11,192 nucleotides of DNA from Flavobacteriaceae bacterium. GTDB lineage: Bacteria; Bacteroidota; Bacteroidia; Flavobacteriales; Flavobacteriaceae. This document shows, piece after piece, positions 1 through 6,722 of the stretch (position 1 is its first letter; every line of letters begins with the position of its first letter). The stretch is from assembly GCA_002687665.1 (NCBI GenBank), contig NZAX01000018.1, positions 1 through 11,192 of the forward strand, in the 5' to 3' direction. The notes under the pieces are model-generated. The model was not told the DNA's origin. It saw only the letters and a program-made list of their open reading frames with translations, and ran no database searches. The translations under genes and the position numbers were made by a program.

Positions 1-221
1 TCTACTACTTGGCCTATCCTGCCGAAAATGGAAGTGCCGGAATTCATGAAATTGGTTGGTCTAGTGACTCCCACACCATCAAAAATGCTAAGCCTGAATT
101 CACCATTCCATCCATATCCATTTTTAACGGTGATCTCCAAAAATATGGAGTCCAGATCAAGAACAAACTAAAAGTATATAAAAATTGGGAACTTAAACCC
201 GTTCCAATTATGAACAAATAA
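1..221 (+). CDS. C-terminal fragment of an unidentified protein, 5' end outside the window
   Basis: The frame is open from base 3 to the TAA at 219-221, so this is the last ~72 codons of a gene that begins to the left. The TTG at 9 is probably an internal leucine, because the frame continues upstream of it as Tyr-Tyr. The fragment starts YYLAYPAENGSAGIHEIGWS and ends in a short, lysine-rich, partly beta-like stretch. The opening loosely recalls the last blade of five-bladed beta-propeller glycosidases (GH43/GH32-like), where 'YYLxY' strands are common. That resemblance is weak and I do not assign a family. There is no membrane segment and no sorting-domain signature. The gene converges on mnmE with 70 bases between the two stop codons, and I see no convincing terminator hairpin in that gap. 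Confidence 0.6.
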   Translation, partial: YYLAYPAENGSAGIHEIGWSSDSHTIKNAKPEFTIPSISIFNGDLQKYGVQIKNKLKVYKNWELKPVPIMNK

Positions 222-291
222 TGAATAAATGAACACTAGACCTTATACAATATGATTTATGTTAGTATATGAAACTCTCTGAAACTTATAT

Positions 292-1692
292 TTATTTTCC
301 AATACAAAATTTACTAAAAATATTACCCAACAATTCATCATTCGTAATTTCTCCAGATATCTCTCCCAGAAAATGAATGGCATCATTGATGTGGACACTC
401 AATAAATCTCCACTCAAATCATTATCTATTCCGTCACTTATGTTTGTAATTGCTTCCAATGCATTTTTTAAGGCTTCATAATGTCTTGCATTGGATATAA
501 CCACATCTCCATGAACATTAATTTTATCTATTTGGTGATAAAGTGTTTTTTTTAGTAGTTCAATTTTATTAGGGTCAAAAGTAGATATACTAAAAAGCGC
601 ATCACAGTTTAGCTTTTCAGGCTCTTTTTTTAATCTTTTCATTAATAATGATTCTTTATTTCCCTCTATAAGATCGATTTTATTTTCGACCAACAGGACT
701 ATCAACCCTTCTCTTTTTAAATCTTTAATTGCACTTTTAATTTCTGATTGGGAGGAGTTTAGACCATCAAACAGATAGATCATGACTTTTGCCAAATCCA
801 CTTTTTCTTTGGCTTTGGCAACCCCTATAGCTTCTATATGGTCATTGGTTTCTCTTAACCCTGCTGTATCGATAAATCTGAATTCAATCCCCGATATGGT
901 TATGGTATCTTCTATGGTATCCCTAGTTGTACCTGGAATTGCAGATACAATTGCCCGATCTTCGTTTAATAAGGCATTAAGCAGAGAGGACTTGCCAGCG
1001 TTGGGCTTTCCGACTATGGCTACTGGAACTCCTTTTTTGATGACACTACCGTACTGAAAAGAATCAAGCAGTGATCTAATTTTTGATTGTAATAGTTGAA
1101 GCAGTTTAGTTAAGGCAGTTCGATCTGCAAAGTCTACATCTTCTTCAGCAAAATCGAGTTCTAGCGTAATTAAAGAAGCAAAGTCCAATAGTTTTTGCCG
1201 CAATTGGGCTATTTCTGCGGTGTATCCCCCTCTCATTTGATTCATGGCCACTTGATGAGCAGCTTTTGATTCAGAAACTATTAAGTCCGCTACTGCTTCT
1301 GCTTGACTCAAATCCATTTTTTTATTTAAAAATGCTCTGAGAGTAAACTCACCTGGTTTGGCAGGTTGAGCACCTTTGGAAATAAAAAGGCGCAGAACTT
1401 CCTCTTGAATATAGATTGATCCGTGGCATGAGATTTCAACGACATTCTCCCCAGTGTAGGAGTGGGGAGCCTTAAAAACACTTACTAATACCTCGTCAAG
1501 TACCACTCCCTCATATTGCAATGTTCCCAAATGTATAGTATGACTTTTTTGATTTATTAGTTTTTTTTTGGATTTAGTATGAAAGCATTGGGAAACCATC
1601 TCAATTGAATTAATGCCAGATAGTCTGAACAGGCTTATGGCAGAGCTTCCACCTCCTGTAGCTTTAGCGATGATGGTATCTTGATTGAACAT
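292..1692 (-). CDS. mnmE: tRNA uridine-5-carboxymethylaminomethyl modification GTPase MnmE (TrmE)
   Basis: MnmE works with MnmG (GidA) in the cytoplasm to install the carboxymethylaminomethyl group on C5 of wobble uridine U34 in certain tRNAs, using a tetrahydrofolate-derived carbon and GTP hydrolysis. The 466 residues match the usual length of ~450-460. Residues 1-120 are the folate-binding N-domain, including the conserved GEFTLRAFLN (114-123) and DLSQAEAVADLI (127-138). The G-domain inserted in the helical domain shows G1 GKPNAGKS (228-235, with N231 in the place of the potassium-binding Asn), G2 TTRD (255-258), G3 DTAG (275-278) and G4 NKID (337-340). The protein ends FCIGK, with the family's essential Cys at 463. 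The ATG at 1690-1692 is the only start that keeps the whole N-domain. The gene lies 60 bases downstream of the GNAT-like gene on the same strand. That gap has no recognisable Bacteroidetes promoter, so transcription may be read-through from upstream. The N-terminal loop reads ATGGGSSA, without the proline-containing motif usual there. Confidence 0.97.
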   Translation of the reverse strand: MFNQDTIIAKATGGGSSAISLFRLSGINSIEMVSQCFHTKSKKKLINQKSHTIHLGTLQYEGVVLDEVLVSVFKAPHSYTGENVVEISCHGSIYIQEEVLRLFISKGAQPAKPGEFTLRAFLNKKMDLSQAEAVADLIVSESKAAHQVAMNQMRGGYTAEIAQLRQKLLDFASLITLELDFAEEDVDFADRTALTKLLQLLQSKIRSLLDSFQYGSVIKKGVPVAIVGKPNAGKSSLLNALLNEDRAIVSAIPGTTRDTIEDTITISGIEFRFIDTAGLRETNDHIEAIGVAKAKEKVDLAKVMIYLFDGLNSSQSEIKSAIKDLKREGLIVLLVENKIDLIEGNKESLLMKRLKKEPEKLNCDALFSISTFDPNKIELLKKTLYHQIDKINVHGDVVISNARHYEALKNALEAITNISDGIDNDLSGDLLSVHINDAIHFLGEISGEITNDELLGNIFSKFCIGK

Positions 1693-1709
1693 ATCTTAAA
1701 ATATTTTTT

Positions 1710-1735
1710 ACATTTAAATGAAGTAACATTTAAAT
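1710..1735. repeat. 10-bp direct repeat upstream of mnmE
   Basis: ACATTTAAAT occurs at 1710-1719 and again at 1726-1735, a 16-base period, in the short gap between the GNAT-like gene and mnmE. The first copy also overlaps the palindrome CATTTAAATG (1711-1720). It could be a regulator site for mnmE. In sequence this AT-rich, chance is a reasonable explanation. Confidence 0.25.
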
Positions 1736-1746
1736 TAAATAAACTT

Positions 1747-1777
1747 GGGAGCTTATGAACTTTGATTCTTGGCTCCC
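1747..1777 (-). terminator. GC-rich hairpin around the stop codon of the GNAT-like gene; possible terminator or attenuator
   Basis: GGGAGC (1747-1752) and GCTCCC (1772-1777) form a perfect 6-bp stem with a 19-base loop. Read on the minus strand, the TAA stop of the GNAT-like gene sits in the loop, directly against the 3' arm. The sequence after the arm is AAGTTTATTTAATTT, which is T-rich but interrupted. On the plus strand the stem is followed by TTTTTAATTTTTT, a better terminator tail, but no plus-strand gene ends nearby. It could partly terminate transcription between the GNAT-like gene and mnmE, or be a 3'-end stabiliser. The long loop and imperfect T-tract keep confidence modest. Confidence 0.4.
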
Positions 1778-2916
1778 TTTTTAATTTTTTGTGTTATGGT
1801 TAGTCTTTTTTTGTGCTGTCGATGTTCGTAATTTTTCCATAAATTTTGTATTGAACTATTTTCTTCTAACTCAGGATTGGTTTCAACGATATTGTATCCT
1901 TTTTTGTTAAAAGTTTTTTGCATTTCATTGAAGATTACAGCCGTAACCCCTTTGTTTTGATATTTGGGATGGACCCCTATAAGGTAAAAAGAAGCCTTGT
2001 TATTGAAATACAAAGCCTTTAAGAGGTAGAAATATCCAAAGGGAAACAGTTTTCCGTTGGCTTTTTTCAATGCCCTAGTGAAAGAAGGCATGGTGATACA
2101 AAAAGCAATCAGTTCATCGTTCTTATCAGTAATACATTTGATGAACTCGGGATGTATATAAGTGAAATATTTCTCCTTATATTGTTTTATTTGATCCTTT
2201 TGTATGGGTACAAAAGTTTGGAGTTTGCCATAAGTCTCCTCCAGTAAAATAAACATTTTATCAACGTAAGGAATGATTTGTTTTTTGGACTTAAAATCCA
2301 AAACTTTCAATTCATAGCGTTTTATCATCAAGTCAGAGAATTTTTTAATTTTTTCAGGTGAACTCTCAAAAGAACTTAAAGTGATTTCGTACTCAACCCA
2401 AACCGCAAGATCTTTATAACCCAACTGTTTGAAATGCTTATGGTAATAGGGAGCATTGTACCAGGTAATCATGGTGTTGCTTTCCTCAAAACCTCTAACC
2501 AGCATCCCCGCTTTGTCCATATTAGAAAACCCTACTGGTCCTTCAATGAATTCCATTCCATTTTCATTCCCAATGGCGTGTACTTTTTCCATAAGGGCTT
2601 TGGTTACATTGATGTCGTCTATTACATCAAACCAACCAAAACGGACTTTTTTCTTTTTTAGTTTTTTTACCTCAATCCAATTGATCATCACCGCAATTCT
2701 ACCTGCGATTTCACCATCTTTAAAAGCCAAAAAATAATGAGCTTTGGCATTTTTGAAGACTGGGTTTTTGGATTGATCCAAAGTGTCAATTTCTTCTTCA
2801 ATTATGGGGGGGGTCCAATGAGGATTCTGGCCATAGAGTATGAAGGAAAAATTAACAAACCTTCTGAGGTCTTCTCTGGTGTAAATTTCAACAATATCAA
2901 TCGGTTTTTTCTTCAT
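1753..2916 (-). CDS. YghO-like GNAT-superfamily protein (putative N-acetyltransferase), function unknown
   Basis: This 387-residue soluble protein has the layout I associate with the YghO-like family of GNAT-fold proteins. N-terminal landmarks are NPHWTPPIIEEE (31-42), NPVFKNAKAHYFLA (51-64), GEIAGRIAVMIN (68-79) and FIEGPVGFSN (123-132), followed by YNAPYYHKHF (153-162). The C-terminal half carries a GNAT motif-A-like segment, GVHPKYQNKGVTAVIF (314-329). There Q320-N-K-G323 fits the acetyl-CoA pyrophosphate loop, but the usual third Gly/Ala is T325. The fold call rests on this motif; substrate and activity are unknown. The start is the ATG at 2914-2916, 3 bases after the stop of the barrel-protein gene, which suggests translational coupling. 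A C8 run on the coding strand spans codons 35-37. The C-terminus is basic (KKRLTITQKIKKGAK). No signal peptide or membrane segment is seen. Confidence 0.8.
   Translation of the reverse strand: MKKKPIDIVEIYTREDLRRFVNFSFILYGQNPHWTPPIIEEEIDTLDQSKNPVFKNAKAHYFLAFKDGEIAGRIAVMINWIEVKKLKKKKVRFGWFDVIDDINVTKALMEKVHAIGNENGMEFIEGPVGFSNMDKAGMLVRGFEESNTMITWYNAPYYHKHFKQLGYKDLAVWVEYEITLSSFESSPEKIKKFSDLMIKRYELKVLDFKSKKQIIPYVDKMFILLEETYGKLQTFVPIQKDQIKQYKEKYFTYIHPEFIKCITDKNDELIAFCITMPSFTRALKKANGKLFPFGYFYLLKALYFNNKASFYLIGVHPKYQNKGVTAVIFNEMQKTFNKKGYNIVETNPELEENSSIQNLWKNYEHRQHKKRLTITQKIKKGAKNQSS
2806..2813. repeat. G8/C8 homopolymer tract inside the GNAT-like gene
   Basis: Eight consecutive G on the plus strand are eight C on the coding strand, reading ACC CCC CCC for T35-P36-P37. 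It is the longest G/C run I noticed in this AT-rich window and lies within the first tenth of the gene. A one-base slip would frameshift the protein near its N-terminus. Confidence 0.9.
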
Positions 2917-2919
2917 GAA

Positions 2920-3963
2920 TTATAATCTTTTGGCCTTACGAGCTCTTTTCCTTTCAGCTTTATTGTTTTTCTTCATGGTTTTTTTCAATTCTTTTTCTTC
3001 CTTCTTGGATTCTTTGTACTCTATCTCTGCAGCACTGATAAAATCTTTGTGGAAATTCAGTCGATAAGATATGCCAAGATTAAAAAAAGTAGCACTAGGA
3101 AGTGTAGTGGTGTTGACCCCAATGGAGCCCTCTATTTGTATATCGTCTGAAAAAAGGTAGGCAGCCCCGGTTCTGAATATCTGATCATTGTAACGCGTAC
3201 TGAACAGCCCTTCATTTTCAAGATAAACCGACCAAAGTGGATGAAAAGTGTGGGTCAGGGTAAGGATATAACTTTTTGCGGTTTGTTTGGTAAGGTATCG
3301 ATCGAGTATAAAGTTGGTCACAAATACCCAGGTTCTAAAAAAATGCGATTGTGTGGCCAAAACTCCACGTAGCGAAAAAAAGGGTTCTTTTTCGGGGGGA
3401 ACACCCAGGTTTTGATAAAAATGAGGTCGGTAAAGCAGATCAAAAACATCACCATAAGGGTAGGGGTGATTCTTTCCAAACATAAAATTTCCACCGGCGG
3501 TAAGCGATACTGCGGGTATCAAGTGTTTAATTTTAAACCCATTGTTGGCTTTCCAACTGTATACATTTGTTTTTTCTTCTTTTTTAAAAGGATCGTAAAT
3601 CAAAAATTTGATTCCCAAAAAATTCTGTAGAAACCCTTTTCTTTTGTAAACAATATCTTGACTTGAAACTTTATTGGTCAATTTGTCAAACATAAAAGCA
3701 CCTTGGTAATTTAATTCCAAACGTTCAGACAAAAATCCCCAACGAGCAGAGAGGAAACCAATGGATCCGTTAAGGGCTGAATTGTTGTAGCCTTGGTGTT
3801 TATTCTTCCTGTACTCAAAACCGCTTTCAAATTGAACTATCCCTTTTCCTACAGCAAAGGCACCAATAGAGACGCCTGGTCGGTTGGAATTGATCTGATC
3901 AGTGTATTGACCATGAATCGCACCTGTCAAAAAAAGAAACAATAGCCTCAATCGCTTAAGCAT
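2920..3963 (-). CDS. Outer-membrane beta-barrel 'transporter' protein (Phenol_MetA_deg-like), with a basic C-terminal tail
   Basis: The 347-residue product begins with a short signal peptide: basic MLKRLR, a hydrophobic LLFLFLTGAI core, and likely cleavage near G18/Q19. Then comes TDQINSNRPGVSIGAFAVGKG (21-41, quoted in part: NRPGVS at 27-32). A 'DRPG ... kG ... QFE-G-EY' opening is the recognisable start of the Bacteroidetes outer-membrane proteins usually labelled 'transporter' (Phenol_MetA_deg-like barrels). The rest alternates amphipathic strands with loops, such as VQFESGFEYR, LELNYQGAF, YILTLTHTF, VYLENEGLF and FFNLGISYRLNF (293-304), as expected of a barrel of about a dozen strands. 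The cargo cannot be read. After the last strand the protein does not end in an aromatic residue but runs on for ~40 residues, the last 32 (316-347) dominated by Lys, Arg and Glu. The ATG at 3961-3963 precedes the signal peptide directly. The GNAT-like gene follows after 3 bases. Confidence 0.82.
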   Translation of the reverse strand: MLKRLRLLFLFLTGAIHGQYTDQINSNRPGVSIGAFAVGKGIVQFESGFEYRKNKHQGYNNSALNGSIGFLSARWGFLSERLELNYQGAFMFDKLTNKVSSQDIVYKRKGFLQNFLGIKFLIYDPFKKEEKTNVYSWKANNGFKIKHLIPAVSLTAGGNFMFGKNHPYPYGDVFDLLYRPHFYQNLGVPPEKEPFFSLRGVLATQSHFFRTWVFVTNFILDRYLTKQTAKSYILTLTHTFHPLWSVYLENEGLFSTRYNDQIFRTGAAYLFSDDIQIEGSIGVNTTTLPSATFFNLGISYRLNFHKDFISAAEIEYKESKKEEKELKKTMKKNNKAERKRARKAKRL

Positions 3964-4046
3964 CTATTTTTTTTGCAAGATAAATCTAATTTTATTTTTA
4001 GTGCTTAGCCTCTTCCAAAAACATCACAATAGTCATAAGATTTAAT

Positions 4047-4054
4047 TACTTTTG
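4047..4054 (+). promoter_or_regulatory. Possible -7 element for the DUF4834-yfhO-flippase cassette
   Basis: TACTTTTG fits the Bacteroidetes -7 consensus TAnnTTTG exactly and lies in the 88-base divergent region. I find no TTG or TTTG at the expected 17-23 bases upstream, so it is only half a promoter match. If used, transcription would begin near 4060, after the TTG codon at 4052 and before the GTG at 4076, which bears on the start of the first gene. Confidence 0.35.
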
Positions 4055-4288
4055 ATTATAACTTATTTAACTGTTGTGGTTGGACTGCTTAAGTTTTTTT
4101 TGATTTTGACTGTAATCGTCTATATCTTCAGATTTATTGCTCCATTTATTATTAAATATATACTTAATCGACTCTCTAAAAAAATGCAGTATTTTGATGC
4201 TGACCTTTCTTCTTCATTCCCCAAAAAAGAAACTAAAAAAACCAAAAATGAAATGGGTGAATACATAGACTATGAAGAAATTGATTGA
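4052..4288 (+). CDS. DUF4834-like small membrane protein, function unknown
   Basis: The product is 78 residues from the TTG at 4052, or 70 from the GTG at 4076; no in-frame ATG precedes the hydrophobic segment. It has one strong membrane helix, roughly residues 5-36 (GLLKFFLILTVIVYIFRF at 11-28). A Lys-rich cytoplasmic-type linker (FPKKETKKTK) follows, and the acidic C-terminus reads GEYIDYEEID. One N-terminal helix, a charged linker and a terminal 'G-YIDYEE' box match my memory of the Bacteroidetes DUF4834 family, which has no assigned function. I favour GTG 4076, because a -7-like element (4047-4054) would place the transcript start after the TTG and because family members tend to begin just before 'LLKFFL'. 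The last 17 bases overlap the start of the yfhO-family gene, so the two are probably translated together. Confidence 0.75.
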   Translation: MIITYLTVVVGLLKFFLILTVIVYIFRFIAPFIIKYILNRLSKKMQYFDADLSSSFPKKETKKTKNEMGEYIDYEEID

Positions 4289-6722
4289 TCAGTTTTTTAA
4301 CAATCAAACTCTAAAGCACCTTACCCTGATATCGGGCTTTGGTCTGTTTTCTGTTTTGTTCTTCCATCCAGTTTTATCGGGAAAAAAATTAATCCAATCC
4401 GACATCAGACAATACTCCGGAATGTCAAGGCAAATTCAGGAGTACAGAGAAAATAATGAGGAAATTTACTGGATTGATAACGCTTTTGGTGGGATGCCTA
4501 CTTACCAATTGGGTGCAAGATACCCCTATGATTTTTTAACTCCGATTCATAAGCTTATTCAGTTGATTCCTCAACCCGCTGAGATTTTGTTTCTCTATTT
4601 ACTCAGTGCCTACCTTTTTTTATTGATCATTAAAATGCCCATTCCAATTGCGGTTTTTGGTGCTTTTGCCTACGGATTGTCCACTTATCTATTGATCATC
4701 TTACAGGTTGGTCACAATACTAAGGCTCAGGCCTTGGCCTATATGCCATTGGTCATTGGAGGAATGTATATGATCCTTCACGATCGTCGTGTGAGAGGTT
4801 TTATCCTTACCGTTTTCGCTTTATCCATGCAGATTCGGGCCAATCATTACCAAATGACCTATTATATGCTTTTATTGATGCTTGTCATTGGAATTGTATA
4901 TGGAATTCATGCAATAACAACCAAAACCCACAGGAATTTTTTACGTCAATCTCTGCTCCTTGTATTGGCAGGAATATTGGCCTTGGGACTAAATGCACCC
5001 CCTTTGTTGGCTACTGCCGAGTACACCCAATTCAGTACCCGTGGAAAAAGTGAGTTATTGCGAAATCCTGATGGAAGTCTCAAAGAAAAGACCGGTGGAC
5101 TCAGCACAGATTACATTACTCAATTCAGTTATGGAATTTTTGAAAGCTTAAATCTTTTGGCGCCAAGAATTCAGGGTGGAGGTTCCTCAGAAGATTTGGG
5201 AGAGGATTCCGAACTCTTTGATTTTCTGATCCAAAATGGATTGCCACGCTCTCAAGCCAAAAGCTTTGTTTCGAACGTTCCCACATATTGGGGAAGTCAG
5301 CCCATACTCGAAGCCCCGGCCTATGTGGGGGTCACCGTAATTTTTATGGCCTTTTTGACTTTGTTTTTTGTCAAAAGTCGATTAAAAAATGGCTTACTTC
5401 TGGCGATCATCCTTTCATTATTCCTGTCTTGGGGGAAAAACTTCCCCCTACTGACGGAATTTTTTATCGATTACTTTCCATTGTACAATAAATTTAGAGC
5501 CGTGAGTTCCATTCAAGTGATTTTGGAGTTTTGTTTTCCTGTTTTGGCTTGTTTGGGGTTGTACCGTTTGTTTGAGAAACCAGAAAGTACAGATTTCAAA
5601 ACAATTTTAAAACCCTCCCTTGGTTTTGTCCTTCTCCTTTTAATAATATTACTATCCAAAGGATTTCTTGATTTTTCCGGTGCAATGGATTCTTACCTTG
5701 GACAGGCTTATGGCCCGGTTTTGATGGATCAAATCGTAAATGCACGTAAATCGATTTTCAATTTCGATTTGATCAGGGCTGTTGCTTATTGTTTGTTAAT
5801 ATTAACGGTTTTATATTATTATGGAAAAGGAAAGCTTTCCAAAATAATTGCACTTGTTACATTGATTTCACTCATGCTTATTGATTTGATAGGGGTTTCC
5901 CAACGTTATATCGACAGAGAAATATTTGTGAGTCCCAGACAAATTAAAAATTTGTTTACAGCCCAAAAAGGTGACCAGGAGATAAAAGCCGATAGCAGCC
6001 GTTTTAGAGTTTATGAACCGGGTTTAAAACTCTCAGGTGCCAGAACTTCTTTTTTTCACAATGCTATCGGAGGATATCACGGTGCTAAACCAAGACGCTT
6101 CGAAGAGCTATATGACTTTTTCAACACTCAACAAATTGACGGTGTAATGGACATGCTCAACGTAAAATATCTTTTGATTCAGCAAAATAACGAACAAAAT
6201 ATTGTCAAAAACCCCAATGTTTTGGGTGTAGCTTGGGCGGTCGATTCGCTTCTTATTGCAGCTACTGCCGATGGTGTTCTTGAGTCTATGAAAAGCATGG
6301 ATTTTTCAAGTCAAGCAGTTGGACTAAAATCTGAATTGCCTGATAATTTACCGGTCAAATATGATACTCAAATGATGAGTAAAATTGAACTGATTAATAA
6401 TCATCCCACCAATCTCAAATATAAATATGAAGCTAGTGAAGAGCAATTATTGGTTTTCTCAGAAATGTACTATCCCCAAGGATGGTCTGCCAAAATTGAT
6501 CAACAAATAGCAAATATTTTTCCCGTCAACTATGTACTCAGAGGTTTGAGAGTTCCATCAGGAAAACATATCATCGAATTTACTTTTGACCCTTCTATAG
6601 TTAAGATCGGCGTAAGGGTCAGAATTTTAACTCTATTGGTGTTCATCTCTATTCTATTCTTCTTTGGTTACCAAAGATTTAAAGAAAAATCTAACTTAAG
6701 TCAGCAGGAATGGGAATCATAG
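4272..6722 (+). CDS. YfhO-family polytopic membrane protein (GT-C-like, putative lipid-linked sugar transferase)
   Basis: This 816-residue protein has about 13-14 predicted membrane helices, clustered at 16-36, 103-245, 348-390, 410-430, 447-541 and 781-798. A large extracytoplasmic domain spans ~545-775. Family landmarks are SDIRQ (43-47, D44 in the first outer loop, where GT-C enzymes carry the catalytic acid), GHNTKAQALAYMP (147-159), RANHYQMTYY (189-198), PLYNKFRAVS (403-412), NAIGGYHGAKPRRFEELYD (597-615) and the near-terminal SEMYYPQGWSA (730-740). In Bacillus and Listeria, YfhO-type proteins glycosylate teichoic acids using undecaprenyl-phosphate sugars; the Bacteroidetes substrate is unknown. 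The ATG at 4272 lies inside the preceding gene (17-base overlap). The end overlaps the flippase gene by 13 bases. A perfect 7-bp GC-rich hairpin occurs in the coding sequence at 5431-5448. Family assignment is firm; the transferase role is inference. Confidence 0.9.
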   Translation: MKKLIDQFFNNQTLKHLTLISGFGLFSVLFFHPVLSGKKLIQSDIRQYSGMSRQIQEYRENNEEIYWIDNAFGGMPTYQLGARYPYDFLTPIHKLIQLIPQPAEILFLYLLSAYLFLLIIKMPIPIAVFGAFAYGLSTYLLIILQVGHNTKAQALAYMPLVIGGMYMILHDRRVRGFILTVFALSMQIRANHYQMTYYMLLLMLVIGIVYGIHAITTKTHRNFLRQSLLLVLAGILALGLNAPPLLATAEYTQFSTRGKSELLRNPDGSLKEKTGGLSTDYITQFSYGIFESLNLLAPRIQGGGSSEDLGEDSELFDFLIQNGLPRSQAKSFVSNVPTYWGSQPILEAPAYVGVTVIFMAFLTLFFVKSRLKNGLLLAIILSLFLSWGKNFPLLTEFFIDYFPLYNKFRAVSSIQVILEFCFPVLACLGLYRLFEKPESTDFKTILKPSLGFVLLLLIILLSKGFLDFSGAMDSYLGQAYGPVLMDQIVNARKSIFNFDLIRAVAYCLLILTVLYYYGKGKLSKIIALVTLISLMLIDLIGVSQRYIDREIFVSPRQIKNLFTAQKGDQEIKADSSRFRVYEPGLKLSGARTSFFHNAIGGYHGAKPRRFEELYDFFNTQQIDGVMDMLNVKYLLIQQNNEQNIVKNPNVLGVAWAVDSLLIAATADGVLESMKSMDFSSQAVGLKSELPDNLPVKYDTQMMSKIELINNHPTNLKYKYEASEEQLLVFSEMYYPQGWSAKIDQQIANIFPVNYVLRGLRVPSGKHIIEFTFDPSIVKIGVRVRILTLLVFISILFFFGYQRFKEKSNLSQQEWES
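5431..5448. other. Perfect 7-bp G/C-rich hairpin inside the yfhO-family gene
   Basis: GGGGGAA (5431-5437) and TTCCCCC (5442-5448) are exact reverse complements separated by AAAC. The coding is W-G-K-N-F-P (387-392). No T-run follows, so it is not an intrinsic terminator. It may slow RNA polymerase or the ribosome between membrane helices, or be a coincidence of the G-K-N-F-P codons. Confidence 0.5.

Noticed and set aside
222..291. Bidirectional terminator between the partial gene and mnmE
   Set aside because: The 70 bases contain only a 5-bp AT-rich inverted match (TATAC/GTATA) with a long loop and no T-tract worth calling.
782..1057. 91-codon plus-strand open frame opposite mnmE
   Set aside because: It lies wholly antisense to the GTPase domain of MnmE, has no recognisable domain, and its composition is explained by the opposite strand.
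2434..2925. Several plus-strand open frames opposite the GNAT-like gene
   Set aside because: They overlap each other and the well-supported minus-strand gene, and none resembles a known family.
3964..4051. Leftward promoter for the barrel-protein gene
   Set aside because: TATCTTG on the minus strand near 3976-3982 is one base short of TAnnTTTG, and the nearest TTTG is about 33 bases upstream, too far for a -33 box.
4201..4288. Frameshifted single gene joining the DUF4834-like and YfhO proteins
   Set aside because: Each frame has a complete family-typical end or start (GEYIDYEEID and MKKLIDQFF), so a gene overlap explains the data better.
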